This document shows, in pieces, positions 7,510 through 18,711 of a stretch of DNA of 64,000 nucleotides. The notes under the pieces were generated by a model. It was given only the letters and a program-made list of their open reading frames with translations, ran no database searches and was not told where the DNA came from. Within the stretch, counting starts at the first letter, position 1. The number at the start of each line of letters is the position of its first letter. The position numbers and the translations under genes are program-made. This DNA is from G965212005 sp965212005 (GTDB lineage: Bacteria; Pseudomonadota; Gammaproteobacteria; Porifericomitales; Porifericomitaceae), in the NCBI GenBank assembly GCA_965212005.1, contig OZ243038.1:1426001-1490000 (forward strand), read 5' to 3'.

Positions 7510-8814
7510 TCAGTCTTCTCGTTGCCCAGAGCGCACGCGCAGCTCCGCGGATAGCGCATGCGCCTGCAGTCCTTCACTGTCCGCCAGTGCCGCCGCCGTT
7601 TGCCCCAGGGCGTCCGCGGCGTCGGGACCGCACTGGATCAAAGAGGATCGTTTCTGAAAATCATAAACCCCAAGCGGGGAAGAGAACCGGGCCGTGGTGC
7701 CGGTCGGCAGGACGTGGTTCGGTCCCGCGCAGTAATCCCCCAACACTTCGGCACTGTGGTAACCGAGAAAGATGGCGCCGGCATTGCGTACCCGATCCAG
7801 CAAAGACTCCGGTTCGGCCACCGCCAACTGCAGGTGCTCCGGGGCAACACGGTTCGCGACCGCTACCGCTTGCTCCAGATTTTGGACGTCGATGAGCAGG
7901 CCGTTGCGCTCCAGCGAGGCGCGGATGATCGCGGCGCGGGGCAACTGCGGCAACAGCTCCTCCATAACGGCAGCGACCCGGTCCAGCTGCTGCCCGCAGG
8001 GGCTGACCAAAATGGCGCGCGCCTCCTCATCGTGCTCCGCCTGGGCGAGCAGATCGGCGGCGACCCATTTCGGATTAGCGCCTTCATCGCAGATGACCAG
8101 TACCTCCGAGGGGCCGGCAATCATGTCTATTCCGACCACGCCGAAGACCAGGCGTTTCGCCAGCGCCACGTAGACGTTGCCCGGCCCGGTAATTTTGTCC
8201 ACGCGCGGGATGGTCTCGGTTCCGTAAGCCAGCGCCGCCACGGCCTGGGCGCCGCCTATACAAAAGAAGCGGTCCACGCCGGCGATGGCGGCGGCGGCCT
8301 GCACCAGGGGATTGGATACACCGCCAGGAGCCGGAGAAACCATCACCACCTCGGGCACGCCGGCGACCCGGGCCGGCAGCACGTTCATCAGAACGGAGGA
8401 CGGGTAGGCGGCCTTGCCGCCCGGCACATATACACCGACGCGCTCCAAGGGCAGGATGCGCTCGCCCAATACCGCTCCCTGCTGATCCCGGTATTGCCAG
8501 GACTCCATCCGCTGGCGCTGATGATGCCGCAAGATTCGGTCGGCGGCCAGCTCCAGGGTGCCGCGCAACTGCGCGGGAATGGCGTTAAGCGCTGCCTGCA
8601 GGGCCGAGTGCGGCACCTCCAGGGCGTCTGCGGGCAAAGAATGTCTGTCGTAGCGGTGGGTGTATTCCAACAGGGCGGCATCCCCACGACGGCGCACTCC
8701 GTCCAGGATGGCGGAGACGGTCGGCAGGATCTGCGCTTCAGCCGGGCCCTGCTGACAGAAGTGCGACAGCAGCCGGTCAAGCGCCGGATCGGTGCCGCTC
8801 AGGCGCCGCATCAT
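7510..8814 (-). CDS. hisD: histidinol dehydrogenase
   Basis: A 434-residue, zinc-dependent enzyme that oxidises L-histidinol to histidine in two NAD-dependent steps. Typical stretches include [59 protein letters not shown], the [13 protein letters not shown] motif and the C-terminal [13 protein letters not shown]. The length is normal for the family. Its ATG overlaps the hisG stop in the arrangement TGATG, so the two are translationally coupled, and hisC follows after four bases. Confidence 0.96.
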   Translation of the reverse strand: MMRRLSGTDPALDRLLSHFCQQGPAEAQILPTVSAILDGVRRRGDAALLEYTHRYDRHSLPADALEVPHSALQAALNAIPAQLRGTLELAADRILRHHQRQRMESWQYRDQQGAVLGERILPLERVGVYVPGGKAAYPSSVLMNVLPARVAGVPEVVMVSPAPGGVSNPLVQAAAAIAGVDRFFCIGGAQAVAALAYGTETIPRVDKITGPGNVYVALAKRLVFGVVGIDMIAGPSEVLVICDEGANPKWVAADLLAQAEHDEEARAILVSPCGQQLDRVAAVMEELLPQLPRAAIIRASLERNGLLIDVQNLEQAVAVANRVAPEHLQLAVAEPESLLDRVRNAGAIFLGYHSAEVLGDYCAGPNHVLPTGTTARFSSPLGVYDFQKRSSLIQCGPDAADALGQTAAALADSEGLQAHALSAELRVRSGQRED

Positions 8815-9476
8815 CAGGCGGGCGCTCCGTCCGGGGACTGGTCCACGGCCCGTTGCAGTTTCCCCAGCAGTTCCCGGACGGCGGTATCCTTTACCTTCAT
8901 GGCGGCTTTGTTGATGATCAGCCGGGCACTGATATCGGCCACCTTCTCTATCGGCTCCAGCCCGTGCGCCTCCAGCGTGCGCCCGGTATCGACCAAATCC
9001 ACCACGTAATCGGCCAGCCCCACCATGGGCGCCAACTCCAGGGAACCGTACAGCCGGATGATGTCCGCCTGCCGGCTTTTGGCGGCGAAAAAGCGGCGCG
9101 TGACGCGCGGATACTTGGTAGCAACGGCGGGCACACGGGTACTCGTGGGCGCTGCGGTGCGGCGGTTACGGGGTGCGGCCAGCATCATGCGGCAGGTGCC
9201 GATACCCAAATCCAGCGGATCATAGAGACCGTCGCTGCCGTATTCGAGCAATATGTCACTGCCGACGATGCCCAATTCAGCCGCACCGAGCCCCACGTAT
9301 ACGGGAACGTCCGGCGAGCGGCAGATGAGCAGGCGCAGGTGCGGATGGTTGGTCGGCTGGATCAGACAGCGCGAGAGCGAGGGATCCTCGGCGGGGCAAA
9401 TCCCGGCACGGTTTAGTACCACCAGCGCCTCACGCAGGACGCGGCCCTTGGCCACTACCAACGTCAGGCTTTGCAT
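8814..9476 (-). CDS. hisG: ATP phosphoribosyltransferase, short form
   Basis: Catalyses the first step of histidine biosynthesis, joining ATP and PRPP. From the ATG at 9476 ([18 protein letters not shown]) the protein is 220 residues, the short HisG_S type, which lacks the regulatory domain and needs HisZ as partner; no hisZ is in the window. Motifs include the [12 protein letters not shown] region and [20 protein letters not shown], the PRPP-binding segment. A GTG at 9533 would add 19 residues that do not look like HisG, so I prefer 9476. It lies 77 bp after murA and overlaps hisD. Confidence 0.94.
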   Translation of the reverse strand: MQSLTLVVAKGRVLREALVVLNRAGICPAEDPSLSRCLIQPTNHPHLRLLICRSPDVPVYVGLGAAELGIVGSDILLEYGSDGLYDPLDLGIGTCRMMLAAPRNRRTAAPTSTRVPAVATKYPRVTRRFFAAKSRQADIIRLYGSLELAPMVGLADYVVDLVDTGRTLEAHGLEPIEKVADISARLIINKAAMKVKDTAVRELLGKLQRAVDQSPDGAPA

Positions 9477-9552
9477 ATCAGCCGCGCCCCGCGGGCAGCC
9501 GCCGTTGCGCCACCACTCGCAGGGCTTGCGCACCGGGGCGCAGCGGCAATCT

Positions 9553-10878
<1,326 letters not shown>

Positions 10879-11012
10879 TTACCAATACCTGCTCTTGCAA
10901 CCGCTGTCAGCGCAGGTTCGCCCCTGCCTGACCGTTGCCGGCCTGTCTGCGCAGGCTGCATCCCCGCCGCACGGACAACGGTTAACCGATGCCTGCCAAC
11001 GCTCCAAGGAAC

Positions 11013-11282
11013 TCAGGCTTTGGGCGCGTCGCGGTCTGCGGCATTGAGCTGACGCCATTCCTCGGGCGTGTAGGTTTTAACGTTCAACGCATGGAGTTCC
11101 CCGGCATTGATCTGCTGGCGCAGCGGTCGATAGACCATCTGGTGGCGCTGCACGACGGTTTTATCGGCAAATCTCTCGCCGATCAGCACCAGGTTGAAGT
11201 ACAGAGAACCTTCCTGGTTCACCTCTATCGTGCATTCGGGGAATTCCTGCTCCAGCAGGCTCTTCAACTCGTCTGGGCGCAC
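11013..11282 (-). CDS. ibaG: BolA-family protein, IbaG type
   Basis: A small BolA/IbaG protein of 89 residues, thought to work with monothiol glutaredoxins in iron-sulfur handling. The pattern VVQRHQMVYRPLRQQINAGE and LHALNVKTYTPEEW is the BolA core, with the conserved His in QRHQMVY. I use a GTG start at 11282 because it gives the usual IbaG length; an ATG at 11339 would add 19 residues. Its place between the mla genes and murA is the same as in E. coli. Confidence 0.87.
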   Translation of the reverse strand: MRPDELKSLLEQEFPECTIEVNQEGSLYFNLVLIGERFADKTVVQRHQMVYRPLRQQINAGELHALNVKTYTPEEWRQLNAADRDAPKA

Positions 11283-11445
11283 GTCTTTACACCCAATCGG
11301 GACCGGGTGCCTGGCGGCCCGGAACGCCTGGCGCTGCATGGCCGGCTCTTCCCGTTCGTGTGAAACGGCGATGCGATCCGTGCCCTGCCAGGCTCCATGA
11401 GCTTTTCACCCGCCGCCCGCCAGCCTTCTCATTTGGGCCCACGAC

Positions 11446-11910
11446 TCAATCGTCTCCGGCCGCTTTACTGTAGAGAAATTGTCCTATGATGTCTTCCAAT
11501 ACTACGGCATCAGAAGTAATTATAATCTGATCGCCGTCTTGAAGAAAGCTGTCGTCGCCCCCGGCACTCAATAAGATGTACTGCTCTCCCAACAGCCCGG
11601 AAGTATAGATGCCGGCACCGGTATCCAATGGGATATGATCGGCGTATTTCGGAGAAATGATCATCACAACGATTGCCTCGTATTTGTCCGTATCGACGTA
11701 GATGCTTTCCACTTTGCCGACGCTAACGCCAGCCAGTTTCACCGGCGCCTGCGGCTTCAGTTGACCCACGTTGCTGAAATTGGCATTGATCCGGTAGCCC
11801 CCGCTTATCGAGCTTCGGCCGATCCCGCCCGCCTGCAGTGACAGCAGCACCAACGCGCCCAGGCCGATGGCGACAAAAACTCCAACAACAATTTCTACGT
11901 ATCTATGCAT
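11446..11910 (-). CDS. mlaD: phospholipid transport substrate-binding protein MlaD
   Basis: A 154-residue MCE-domain protein anchored in the inner membrane by one N-terminal segment (VGVFVAIGLGALVLLSLQ), with the MCE domain in the periplasm (APVKLAGVSVGKVESI, SGLLGEQYILLS). MlaD hexamers form the lipid channel on the MlaFE transporter that moves phospholipids between the inner membrane and the periplasmic carrier. An AAGGAG ribosome site lies about 5 bases before the ATG. Downstream, where mlaC and mlaB normally follow, only about 160 bp remain before ibaG. Confidence 0.95.
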   Translation of the reverse strand: MHRYVEIVVGVFVAIGLGALVLLSLQAGGIGRSSISGGYRINANFSNVGQLKPQAPVKLAGVSVGKVESIYVDTDKYEAIVVMIISPKYADHIPLDTGAGIYTSGLLGEQYILLSAGGDDSFLQDGDQIIITSDAVVLEDIIGQFLYSKAAGDD

Positions 11911-11999
11911 CTATAGACTCCTTAAGTCTGGATGGTCACGCACCAACCGACGCCCCGAGGCACTCGACACAAGCCCCCGCAGGCTCGCCGACAGCTCTT

Positions 12000-12830
12000 T
12001 CAATCAAACATCAGTGCCGTCAGCACGAAGTCCAGCCCGAGCACTGCCAGGCTGGAATGAACCACCGTGCGCGTGGTTGCCAGGCTGAGTCCTTCCGCGG
12101 TGGGCTCGGTATTATATCCCTCGAACACCGCGATCCAGTTTACAACGAAGCCGAAAACCAAGCTTTTGATTATGCCATTAAAGACATCTTCCCATAGATC
12201 GATGGCGGCATGCATCTGCGACCAGAAGGCGCCTTCATCCACCGCCAGCAATCCGACGCCGACAAAATACCCGCCGTGAATGCCGACCCAGCTGAAAACC
12301 GCCGCCAGCAAAGGCATGGAAACGATGCCGGCAAGGAAGCGCGGCGCCACTACCCGCCGCATCGGATCCACGGCCATCATTTCCATGGCCGCCAGCTGCT
12401 CGGTAGATTTCATCAAGCCGATCCCTGCAGTCAGCGCCGATCCGGCCCGTCCCGCGTACAGCAGGGCGGTAACCACCGGACCCAACTCGCGCACCAGGGA
12501 CAACGCGACCAGCACGCCTAAAGACTCCTCGGCCCCGAAATCCACCAGGGTGTTGTAGCCCTGCAGCGCCAGCACCATACCGATAAAAACCCCGGAGACC
12601 AGGATAATCACCAGCGACAGGGCACCGACGACGTAGATTTGGCGCACCACCAGGGTGCCGCGCTGCAAGGCCGCGGGCAGTACCAACAGCAGGTGGCCCA
12701 TGAAGAACATCATGCGCCCGAGGCGGGAGAAGGAACCCAGACCCCAATGCCCCAGCATCTGCAGCAAGTCCGGGACGTGCATAACCAGGCGGATCCCGCC
12801 GCGCACGACGGTTCCGATCGGCGAACTCAC
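12000..12830 (-). CDS. mlaE: phospholipid ABC transporter permease MlaE
   Basis: The 276-residue inner-membrane permease of the Mla transporter. The hydrophobic pattern and motifs such as [40 protein letters not shown] and [20 protein letters not shown] are characteristic. It starts with GTG whose last two bases overlap the mlaF stop (GTGA), so translation is coupled. It partners MlaF (ATPase) and MlaD (MCE ring). Confidence 0.95.
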   Translation of the reverse strand: MSSPIGTVVRGGIRLVMHVPDLLQMLGHWGLGSFSRLGRMMFFMGHLLLVLPAALQRGTLVVRQIYVVGALSLVIILVSGVFIGMVLALQGYNTLVDFGAEESLGVLVALSLVRELGPVVTALLYAGRAGSALTAGIGLMKSTEQLAAMEMMAVDPMRRVVAPRFLAGIVSMPLLAAVFSWVGIHGGYFVGVGLLAVDEGAFWSQMHAAIDLWEDVFNGIIKSLVFGFVVNWIAVFEGYNTEPTAEGLSLATTRTVVHSSLAVLGLDFVLTALMFD

Positions 12831-13693
12831 GCCGGCGGCTCCATCAGCGCCTGCCTGAATTCCGGTGCCGGATAATGAAAGGCCACCGGGCCGTCCGCTT
12901 TAGCCTCGATGAATTGCCGCACCCAGGGCGAGGGCCGCTCCTGCAACTCGGTCGGCGAGCCGGCGCCCATGATCTGCCCATTGGACAGTAAGTAAACCTG
13001 GTCGGCAATGGAGAAGGTCTCGTGGACGTCGTGAGAGACGATGATGCTGGTGACCTTCAGGCACTCGTTCAGGCGCTGGATCAGGCGCAACAGCACCCCC
13101 ATGGTAATCGGATCCTGACCGGCAAATGGTTCATCGTACATAATCATCATTGGATCCATGGCGATGGCACGGGCCAGGGCGACGCGGCGCGCCATGCCGC
13201 CGGAAAGTTGCGAGGGCCATAGCCGTGCCGCACCGCGCAGACCGACCGCCTCCAGTTTCATCAGCGCCAGGTCACGGACCATCGCTTCAGAAAAATCGGT
13301 ATGCTCGCGCAACGGGAAGGCAACGTTGTCGAACACGTCGAGATCGGTCAGCAACGCGCCGCTTTGAAACAGCATTCCCATGCGTTTGCGCAACTCCAGC
13401 AGCGGGCGCCGCTTCATGCCGACCACTTCCTGTCCGTCCACCTGGATGCTGCCCGACCAGGCCTTCCACTGTCCGCCGATCAGCCGAAGCAACGTGGTCT
13501 TGCCGCAACCGCTCGGTCCCATAATCGCGGTGATGCGGCCGCGATGGATATCGGCGTCGATGCCATCAAAGAGAACGCGCTCGCCGTGCCTGAAGCGCAG
13601 GCCGCGAATGCGGATCATGGGATCCGAATCTGCGGTATTCGGTTCAGAAACCGAAGAGGGCTTATTCCCCACGTTCTTGTGCCAGCCTCCCAT
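12827..13693 (-). CDS. mlaF: phospholipid ABC transporter ATP-binding protein MlaF
   Basis: ATPase that powers the Mla lipid transporter. It has Walker [18 protein letters not shown], the signature [17 protein letters not shown], Walker [18 protein letters not shown] and the switch His in [10 protein letters not shown]. The first 25 residues look like a low-complexity leader. The ATG at 13693 is preceded by AAAGAGG at good spacing and a TATTAT -10-like hexamer at about 13709-13714, but an internal ATG at 13618 (MIRIRGLRF) is also possible. It is the first gene of the mla-ibaG-murA-his run. Confidence 0.95.
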   Translation of the reverse strand: MGGWHKNVGNKPSSVSEPNTADSDPMIRIRGLRFRHGERVLFDGIDADIHRGRITAIMGPSGCGKTTLLRLIGGQWKAWSGSIQVDGQEVVGMKRRPLLELRKRMGMLFQSGALLTDLDVFDNVAFPLREHTDFSEAMVRDLALMKLEAVGLRGAARLWPSQLSGGMARRVALARAIAMDPMMIMYDEPFAGQDPITMGVLLRLIQRLNECLKVTSIIVSHDVHETFSIADQVYLLSNGQIMGAGSPTELQERPSPWVRQFIEAKADGPVAFHYPAPEFRQALMEPPA

Positions 13694-14254
13694 GATGATG
13701 CCTCTTTAATAATACACCGCACACTGCGTCCGGCAGAGTTTTCCCGTTTCCCCGGTGTTTCCCCGGCTGTCCCGGCGTGCGGCTCATAAGCAGCGGGCCG
13801 GTCTATGCTTGTTGCTCCCCTGCCGCCCCATGCCCGCCGGCACCTTGCGCCCGATCGGCCGGGAAGCCAGGTCGACCTGATCTCGATTTCCGCGGGCCGG
13901 ATCAGCCTCTGTCCCCAGCCGGGCAGAGGCTGCCGCCCGCATCCTGTCGCGGGGATTATACAATGCCGACAGGACTTGATAAATCTGAAGCGGAATCCGG
14001 TACGGATATACGGTCACCGGGGACGCAGCCGCTCCGGCACAGCGGCACGCGCGTCCGGGCCGCGTGGCGTGACGCCTGGGCCGGATTTTGCCTTTGCCGG
14101 CGGCCAGGACCACAAGCGGCGTGTTGCGCGAGTCGGCGGCAATTCCTGATAATACGCGTGATTGGGCGTTGCCCACCGGCAGCGAGGACAGGGGAGCGGT
14201 GCGAATTGCAGTGAGAATTGCGTGAACAAACCATCGGCCATTATAAAAAAAGCG
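13694..14254. other. divergent intergenic region between mlaF and oxyR
   Basis: About 560 bp separate the two divergent genes. The end next to mlaF holds its ribosome site and -10-like TATTAT. The rest is GC-rich and carries long minus-strand frames that are antisense to the 5' part of oxyR and look non-coding. Neither a structured RNA nor a small gene was recognised. Confidence 0.5.
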
Positions 14255-15172
14255 ATGAGTCTGCGCGAGCTGCAGTACCTGGTTGCCGTTGCTGAACACC
14301 GGCATTTTGGTCGCGCCGCCAAAGCCTGTCACATCAGCCAGCCCACCCTCAGCACGCAACTGAAAAAGCTGGAGAGTTACCTGGGGGTAACGCTGTTTGA
14401 GCGCACCAATAAAGTATCGCAAATCACCCCGATCGGGGTCCGGCTCGCCGCCCAGGCGCGCCGGGCGCTGGCGGAGGCGGCGACCCTGGTTGAGATTGCG
14501 CGCAAGAACAGCGCGCTGCTGTGTGGCCCGCTGAGCCTGGGCATCATTCCTACGCTGAGTCCCTACCTGCTGCCGTGGCTGGTCCCTCCCTTGCAGCGCA
14601 GCTACCCGGAGCTGGAGTTGATCGTGCACGAGGATATGACGGATCCGTTGTTGGAGCGGCTGCATAACTGCCAGTTGGACGCGGCGCTGCTCGCGCTCCC
14701 GCTGCACCAGCCGGGGCTGGAATTTATGCCCCTGTTTGATGAACGGTTTTATTTTGCCTGTCCGTCAACCCATCCGCTGGCGAAGAAAACAGCCGTCCGC
14801 GGCACGGACCTGAACCGCTCCGATCTGCTGCTGCTGACCGACGGTCATTGCCTGCGCGAACAGGCGCTGAGCGCGTGCGGATACTCCGAGAGCAAGCTGC
14901 AGGACAGAAGCGTGGACTACCGCTGCACCAGCCTGGAAACTTTGCGCCAGATGGTTGCCGCTGGAATGGGCTGCACCTTGCTGCCGGCGATGGCGGTTCA
15001 TCAAGCCAAGGACGCGAGGGTGCGGATCCTGCAATTGGCGGAGCCGGCCAGCCGCCGCATCGGACTGGTGTGGCGGTCCCATTATCCGGGCCTGGCAGAC
15101 ATGCGCGAACTCGGCGCGTGCGTGCACCGGCATCTGCCGGAGCACGTGCAGGCATGTCGCAGCGCCCGGTGA
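14255..15172 (+). CDS. oxyR: hydrogen peroxide-sensing LysR regulator OxyR
   Basis: A 305-residue LysR-type regulator. The N-terminal winged helix (MSLRELQYLVAVAEHRHFGR, HISQPTLSTQLKKLE) binds DNA, and the C-terminal domain carries redox cysteines at residues 199 (DGHCLREQ) and 208 (SACGYSE), the same numbers as the E. coli pair that forms a disulfide on contact with peroxide. That numbering supports the ATG at 14255 over upstream frames. It lies directly upstream of katA, its expected target, with 300 bp between them. Confidence 0.96.
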   Translation: MSLRELQYLVAVAEHRHFGRAAKACHISQPTLSTQLKKLESYLGVTLFERTNKVSQITPIGVRLAAQARRALAEAATLVEIARKNSALLCGPLSLGIIPTLSPYLLPWLVPPLQRSYPELELIVHEDMTDPLLERLHNCQLDAALLALPLHQPGLEFMPLFDERFYFACPSTHPLAKKTAVRGTDLNRSDLLLLTDGHCLREQALSACGYSESKLQDRSVDYRCTSLETLRQMVAAGMGCTLLPAMAVHQAKDARVRILQLAEPASRRIGLVWRSHYPGLADMRELGACVHRHLPEHVQACRSAR

Positions 15173-15310
15173 CGGGGCATATGAAGGCACCTCCGGCATT
15201 CCTGAAGCGCAGCCGCCTGGCCCGCCGCAAAATTGGCAATCGCACCTTGTGACGGGACAATCCGGCCCCAGCCGGGCGTTTTTCGCGCCGCGCCGGGAGC
15301 CTGTAGCTTC

Positions 15311-15353
15311 ATAGCTTAAATCAATTGACATCATATAAACAATTCATTTTACT
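15311..15353 (+). promoter_or_regulatory. katA promoter with probable OxyR site
   Basis: The 300 bp between oxyR and katA are GC-rich except for an AT-rich block here. ATAGCTTAAATCAAT (15311-15325) matches the OxyR half-site ATAGnTnnnAnCTAT at all but one defined position; seven bases later a weaker half-site follows (15333-15347). The TTGACA at 15325-15330 overlaps the centre and a TTTACT at 15348-15353 could be the -10 with 17-bp spacing. OxyR activators usually bind beside the -35, so the position is sensible. Confidence 0.5.
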
Positions 15354-15474
15354 TATATCCCCGTAACCGGCAGACTACCGGTTAATCTAAATCTTCCCTG
15401 AATTTCAGCAGGAAACGGTGGCGCAGATCGCCACCCGGCAACCTGGAACCACAGGCACTAAATGGAGGTGTTTC

Positions 15475-16935
15475 ATGTCTAAAAATCCCCAACTTACCAG
15501 CGCTGCGGGGATCCCAATCGGGGATAACCAGAACAGCCTGACCGCCGGCCCACGCGGGCCGCTCCTCATCCAGGACTGGCCCCTGTTTGAGAAGCACGCG
15601 CACTTTAACCGCGAGCGCATTCCAGAGCGGGTCGTACACGCCAAGGGATCGGGCGCTTACGGCACGTTGAGCATTACCAAGGATCTCAGCCAATACACCA
15701 GGGCCAAGCTGTTTTCCAAGGTCGGCAACCAGGCCGAGTGCCTGTTGCGTTTCTCCACCGTGGCGGGCGAGCGCGGAGCCGCCGACGCCGAGCGCGACGT
15801 GCGCGGTTTTGCGATGAAGTTCTACACCGAGGAAGGCAATTGGGACTTGGTCGGTAACAACACACCGGTGTTCTTTGTGCGTGACCCCTACAAGTTCCCG
15901 GATTTTATTCGCACGCAAAAACGCGACCCGCGCACCAACCTGCGCAATCCGACCGCCATGTGGGATTTTTGGTCATTGTCGCCGGAAAGCCTGCATCAAG
16001 TGACGATCCTGTTCTCGGATCGGGGCTTGCCGAAAAGCTACCGCCACATAAACGGCTACGGCTCCCATACCTACAGCTTCTACAACGACAACGGAGAGCG
16101 CTTCTGGGTGAAGTTCCACTGCAAGACGATGCAGGGGATTGAATTCCTGACCGACCAGGATGGCACCAACCTGGTGGGGGAGGACCGCGAGAGCCATCAG
16201 CGTGACCTGTACCATGCGATCGAGCAGGGCGATTTCCCGAAATGGCGCTTCTGCCTGCAGATCATGCCGGAGCGGGACGCGGAGAAGTGTGCCTTCAATC
16301 CCTTTGACCTGACGAAGGTCTGGCCGCACGGGGACTACCCGCTGATCGAGGCCGGGATCCTGGAGTTGAATCGGAATCCGGAGAATTACTTCGCTGAAAT
16401 CGAGCAATCCAGTTTCTCGCCAGCCAATATCATCCCCGGTATCAGCCACAGCCCGGACAAGATGCTGCAGTTCCGCATCTTTTCCTACGCGGATGCGCAC
16501 CGCTACCGGTTGGGGGTGAACTACGAGACGCTGCCCGCCAACAAGCCGCGCTGCCCGATGCATCATTATCACCGCGATGGTTCGATGCGCGCCGACGGCA
16601 ACTTCGGCGGCACGGTAAACTATGAGCCGAACAGCTTCGGCGGGCCAATCGAGAATGCCTCTCACCAGGAGCCGCCACTGCGCATTGACGGAGACGCCGC
16701 CCGCTACAACCATCGTGACGGCAACGACGACTACAGCCAGGTCGGCGCGCTGTTTCGCTTGATGAGCCCAGACGCACAGGAGCGGTTGATGGACAACATC
16801 GCCCGCGCCATGCAGGGGGTACCCGAGAAGATCGTGCAGCGGCAAATCGGACACTTCCATCAGGCGGACCCGGCCTACGGCGAGGGAGTTTCCCGGCGCA
16901 TGCGGGTTGATCTGCCGAAGGCGGTCGGCGAATAA
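15475..16935 (+). CDS. katA: monofunctional heme catalase
   Basis: A 486-residue small-subunit catalase that dismutates hydrogen peroxide in the cytoplasm. The distal His is at residue 55 ([12 protein letters not shown]), the catalytic Asn is in [18 protein letters not shown], and the heme-ligand Tyr lies in [20 protein letters not shown] site lies about six bases before the ATG at 15475, which excludes the longer upstream frame. It lies downstream of oxyR on the same strand and has its own probable OxyR-controlled promoter and a strong terminator after it. Confidence 0.97.
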   Translation: MSKNPQLTSAAGIPIGDNQNSLTAGPRGPLLIQDWPLFEKHAHFNRERIPERVVHAKGSGAYGTLSITKDLSQYTRAKLFSKVGNQAECLLRFSTVAGERGAADAERDVRGFAMKFYTEEGNWDLVGNNTPVFFVRDPYKFPDFIRTQKRDPRTNLRNPTAMWDFWSLSPESLHQVTILFSDRGLPKSYRHINGYGSHTYSFYNDNGERFWVKFHCKTMQGIEFLTDQDGTNLVGEDRESHQRDLYHAIEQGDFPKWRFCLQIMPERDAEKCAFNPFDLTKVWPHGDYPLIEAGILELNRNPENYFAEIEQSSFSPANIIPGISHSPDKMLQFRIFSYADAHRYRLGVNYETLPANKPRCPMHHYHRDGSMRADGNFGGTVNYEPNSFGGPIENASHQEPPLRIDGDAARYNHRDGNDDYSQVGALFRLMSPDAQERLMDNIARAMQGVPEKIVQRQIGHFHQADPAYGEGVSRRMRVDLPKAVGE

Positions 16936-16991
16936 CGGCCAGCGCGGCAGTCTCCAACGACGGCTGCATTTCTTTACCCAGTCAGGAGCTC

Positions 16992-17026
16992 AAGGGCGCG
17001 CCGCGCAAGCGGGGCGCCCTTTTATT
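16992..17026 (+). terminator. rho-independent terminator after katA
   Basis: AAGGGCGC (16992-16999) pairs with GCGCCCTT (17014-17021) around a GC-rich loop, followed by TTTATTT. It sits 57 bp after the katA stop and before the oppositely oriented speD. Confidence 0.8.
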
Positions 17027-17117
17027 TCGGTTATTGACCCCATACCAGGCACCGCGCCGGGTTTTGCTCCCAGCGGGCGTTGCCGGTCCCGGGCCAACCT
17101 GGCGCGTAACGTGCGAA

Positions 17118-17903
17118 TTAGCTGCCGTTATTGAAGATCTCGGTGATCTCCTGCGATAACCCTTGCTCAAGACGGAGCCGCTCGGCGGCAGACAAAGTCG
17201 AGGCGGCAAGGTTAAACAGGTAATCGTCAAGGCAGAGTTCGCGCAGGATCATCCTGGTGTGGAAGATATTATCGGCAGGCAAATTCAAATCCGTCATCCG
17301 GTAACAGTCGCGGATCTGCCGGTTCAGGTATTGCTGAATGGAATCGATTTTGTGATCGATAAAACACTTGCTGCCGTCCGCGTTCCTGGTAAAGCCGCGT
17401 ACCCGGTAATCGATGTATACCACGTCGGACTCGAAACTGCCGAGCAGGTGGTCAAGCGCCTTCAGCGGGGAGATACAACCGCAGGTGCTGACATCGACGT
17501 CGGCACGGAAGGTATTGAAACCGGCGGCGGGATTGCTCTCCGGGTAGGTGTGCGCGGTCAAATGGCTCTTGTCCAGGTGGGCCACGGCGGCGACCGCAGC
17601 GGACGAGGCAACCGGTCCGCCCTCCGCCAGCAACAGCGTGGCGCTGGCGCCGTGCGGCTCGTAGTTTGTGCTGGCGACGTTGAGGACGTTGGCGCCAACG
17701 ACGTCTGCGACCTCCCGCAGCAGCCGAGTCAACCGCCGGGCGTTGTAAGTCTGATCGACGTACTGGAGGTAAGCGTGCAAATTGAGTTCGGAGCTCACGT
17801 AACACACGTCGTAAATGTTGAAGCTGAGCGTCTTGGTAAGATTATTAAAGCCCTGCAACCGGGGCTTCGCATCGCCGTGATCCTGACTCGCGCCGTGTTG
17901 CAT
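17118..17903 (-). CDS. speD: S-adenosylmethionine decarboxylase proenzyme
   Basis: Makes decarboxylated SAM, the aminopropyl donor for spermidine. At 261 residues it is the long, E. coli-type SpeD rather than the short archaeal/Bacillus type. The self-cleavage site is at Ser113 in HLDKSHLTAHTYPES, where the serine becomes the pyruvoyl cofactor. The motifs FRADVDVSTCGCISPLKALD and DYRVRGFTRN are also typical. No spermidine synthase gene is adjacent; the gene is convergent with katA across the terminator. Confidence 0.95.
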   Translation of the reverse strand: MQHGASQDHGDAKPRLQGFNNLTKTLSFNIYDVCYVSSELNLHAYLQYVDQTYNARRLTRLLREVADVVGANVLNVASTNYEPHGASATLLLAEGGPVASSAAVAAVAHLDKSHLTAHTYPESNPAAGFNTFRADVDVSTCGCISPLKALDHLLGSFESDVVYIDYRVRGFTRNADGSKCFIDHKIDSIQQYLNRQIRDCYRMTDLNLPADNIFHTRMILRELCLDDYLFNLAASTLSAAERLRLEQGLSQEITEIFNNGS

Positions 17904-18103
17904 GATGTTCTAACCTCGTTGCCCGCTGTACATTCCCGGCCCGCCCAAACGCATCGCCTGTATCACCGGTCGGTAAACGAATTTTCCCCCGTGGACGCTC
18001 CTCTGCCTGCGCACGGAACTGCCCACGCCGGGCAGCCCCGGACGTCTCTGCACCTGGCTTTCATTGGCTGCTCTGCAAAATGCACCTTTTCAGACTGTTC
18101 CGT

Positions 18104-18508
18104 TCAGTCCCCGTGAGACAACGACGGATGATAAATCATCTGCACCAGGTTGCCTTCCGGGTCCGCGCAGTAGAAACTCCGTGTCCCGTCACGATGCGTC
18201 TTCGGCGCCTGGCGGATCGGCACCTGCCGATCACGCAAATACTCATGCCACTGATCCACCGATGCCGGACAATCCAGTATAAAACCAATGTGGTCCAGGC
18301 GTTGACCCTCGTCCGACTCCGGCTTGCCCTGCGTCTGATGCAGCGCGAGGTTGTCCGTGCCGGAACTCAGGTAGACGTTATATGCGTCCGGCCGCCACTC
18401 GACCCGCATGCCGAGCAACTCCGTGTAAAAACGCTGGCATGGCTCCAGTTCTCGAACCCGGAGCGCAACGTGGCGCAGGCCGCGAACAGGAGATGGGCTA
18501 TTTTGCAT
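18104..18508 (-). CDS. VOC-superfamily (glyoxalase/bleomycin resistance-type) protein
   Basis: A 134-residue vicinal oxygen chelate protein with both beta-alpha-beta-beta-beta modules: GLRHVALRVRELEPCQRFYT with LLGM at the start and LDHIGFILDC then FYCADPEGNLVQMIYHPS at the end. His/Glu/Gln positions for a divalent metal are plausible (HVAL, DHIGF, PEGNLVQ). The substrate cannot be inferred. It stands alone between speD and purC. Confidence 0.85.
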   Translation of the reverse strand: MQNSPSPVRGLRHVALRVRELEPCQRFYTELLGMRVEWRPDAYNVYLSSGTDNLALHQTQGKPESDEGQRLDHIGFILDCPASVDQWHEYLRDRQVPIRQAPKTHRDGTRSFYCADPEGNLVQMIYHPSLSHGD

Positions 18509-18711
18509 TTTTCACCAAATCGCGCGTCATGGGCTGAACATTCCTCGCTTCCAACGAATTGCGGCGCGGATCCCCTTTCTACACGGGCTCCCACTGCGCC
18601 GGAGACGGCTTCCTGCTGGCTCAAGGCGCCGCAGCGAGTGCAACATAGCACCACTCAGATATAGCGGCAAGTACAACAAGTATGCATAATAATCCAATCT
18701 TGGAACCGGCC

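Noticed and set aside
7558..9009. 483-codon plus-strand frame
   Set aside because: It lies antisense to hisD and hisG and shows composition typical of a GC-rich shadow frame.
13784..14707. Long minus-strand frame opposite oxyR
   Set aside because: It is Gln/Arg-rich with no family pattern, and oxyR on the other strand is certain.
15973..16860. 295-codon minus-strand frame in katA
   Set aside because: Antisense to a clear catalase; no motifs of its own.
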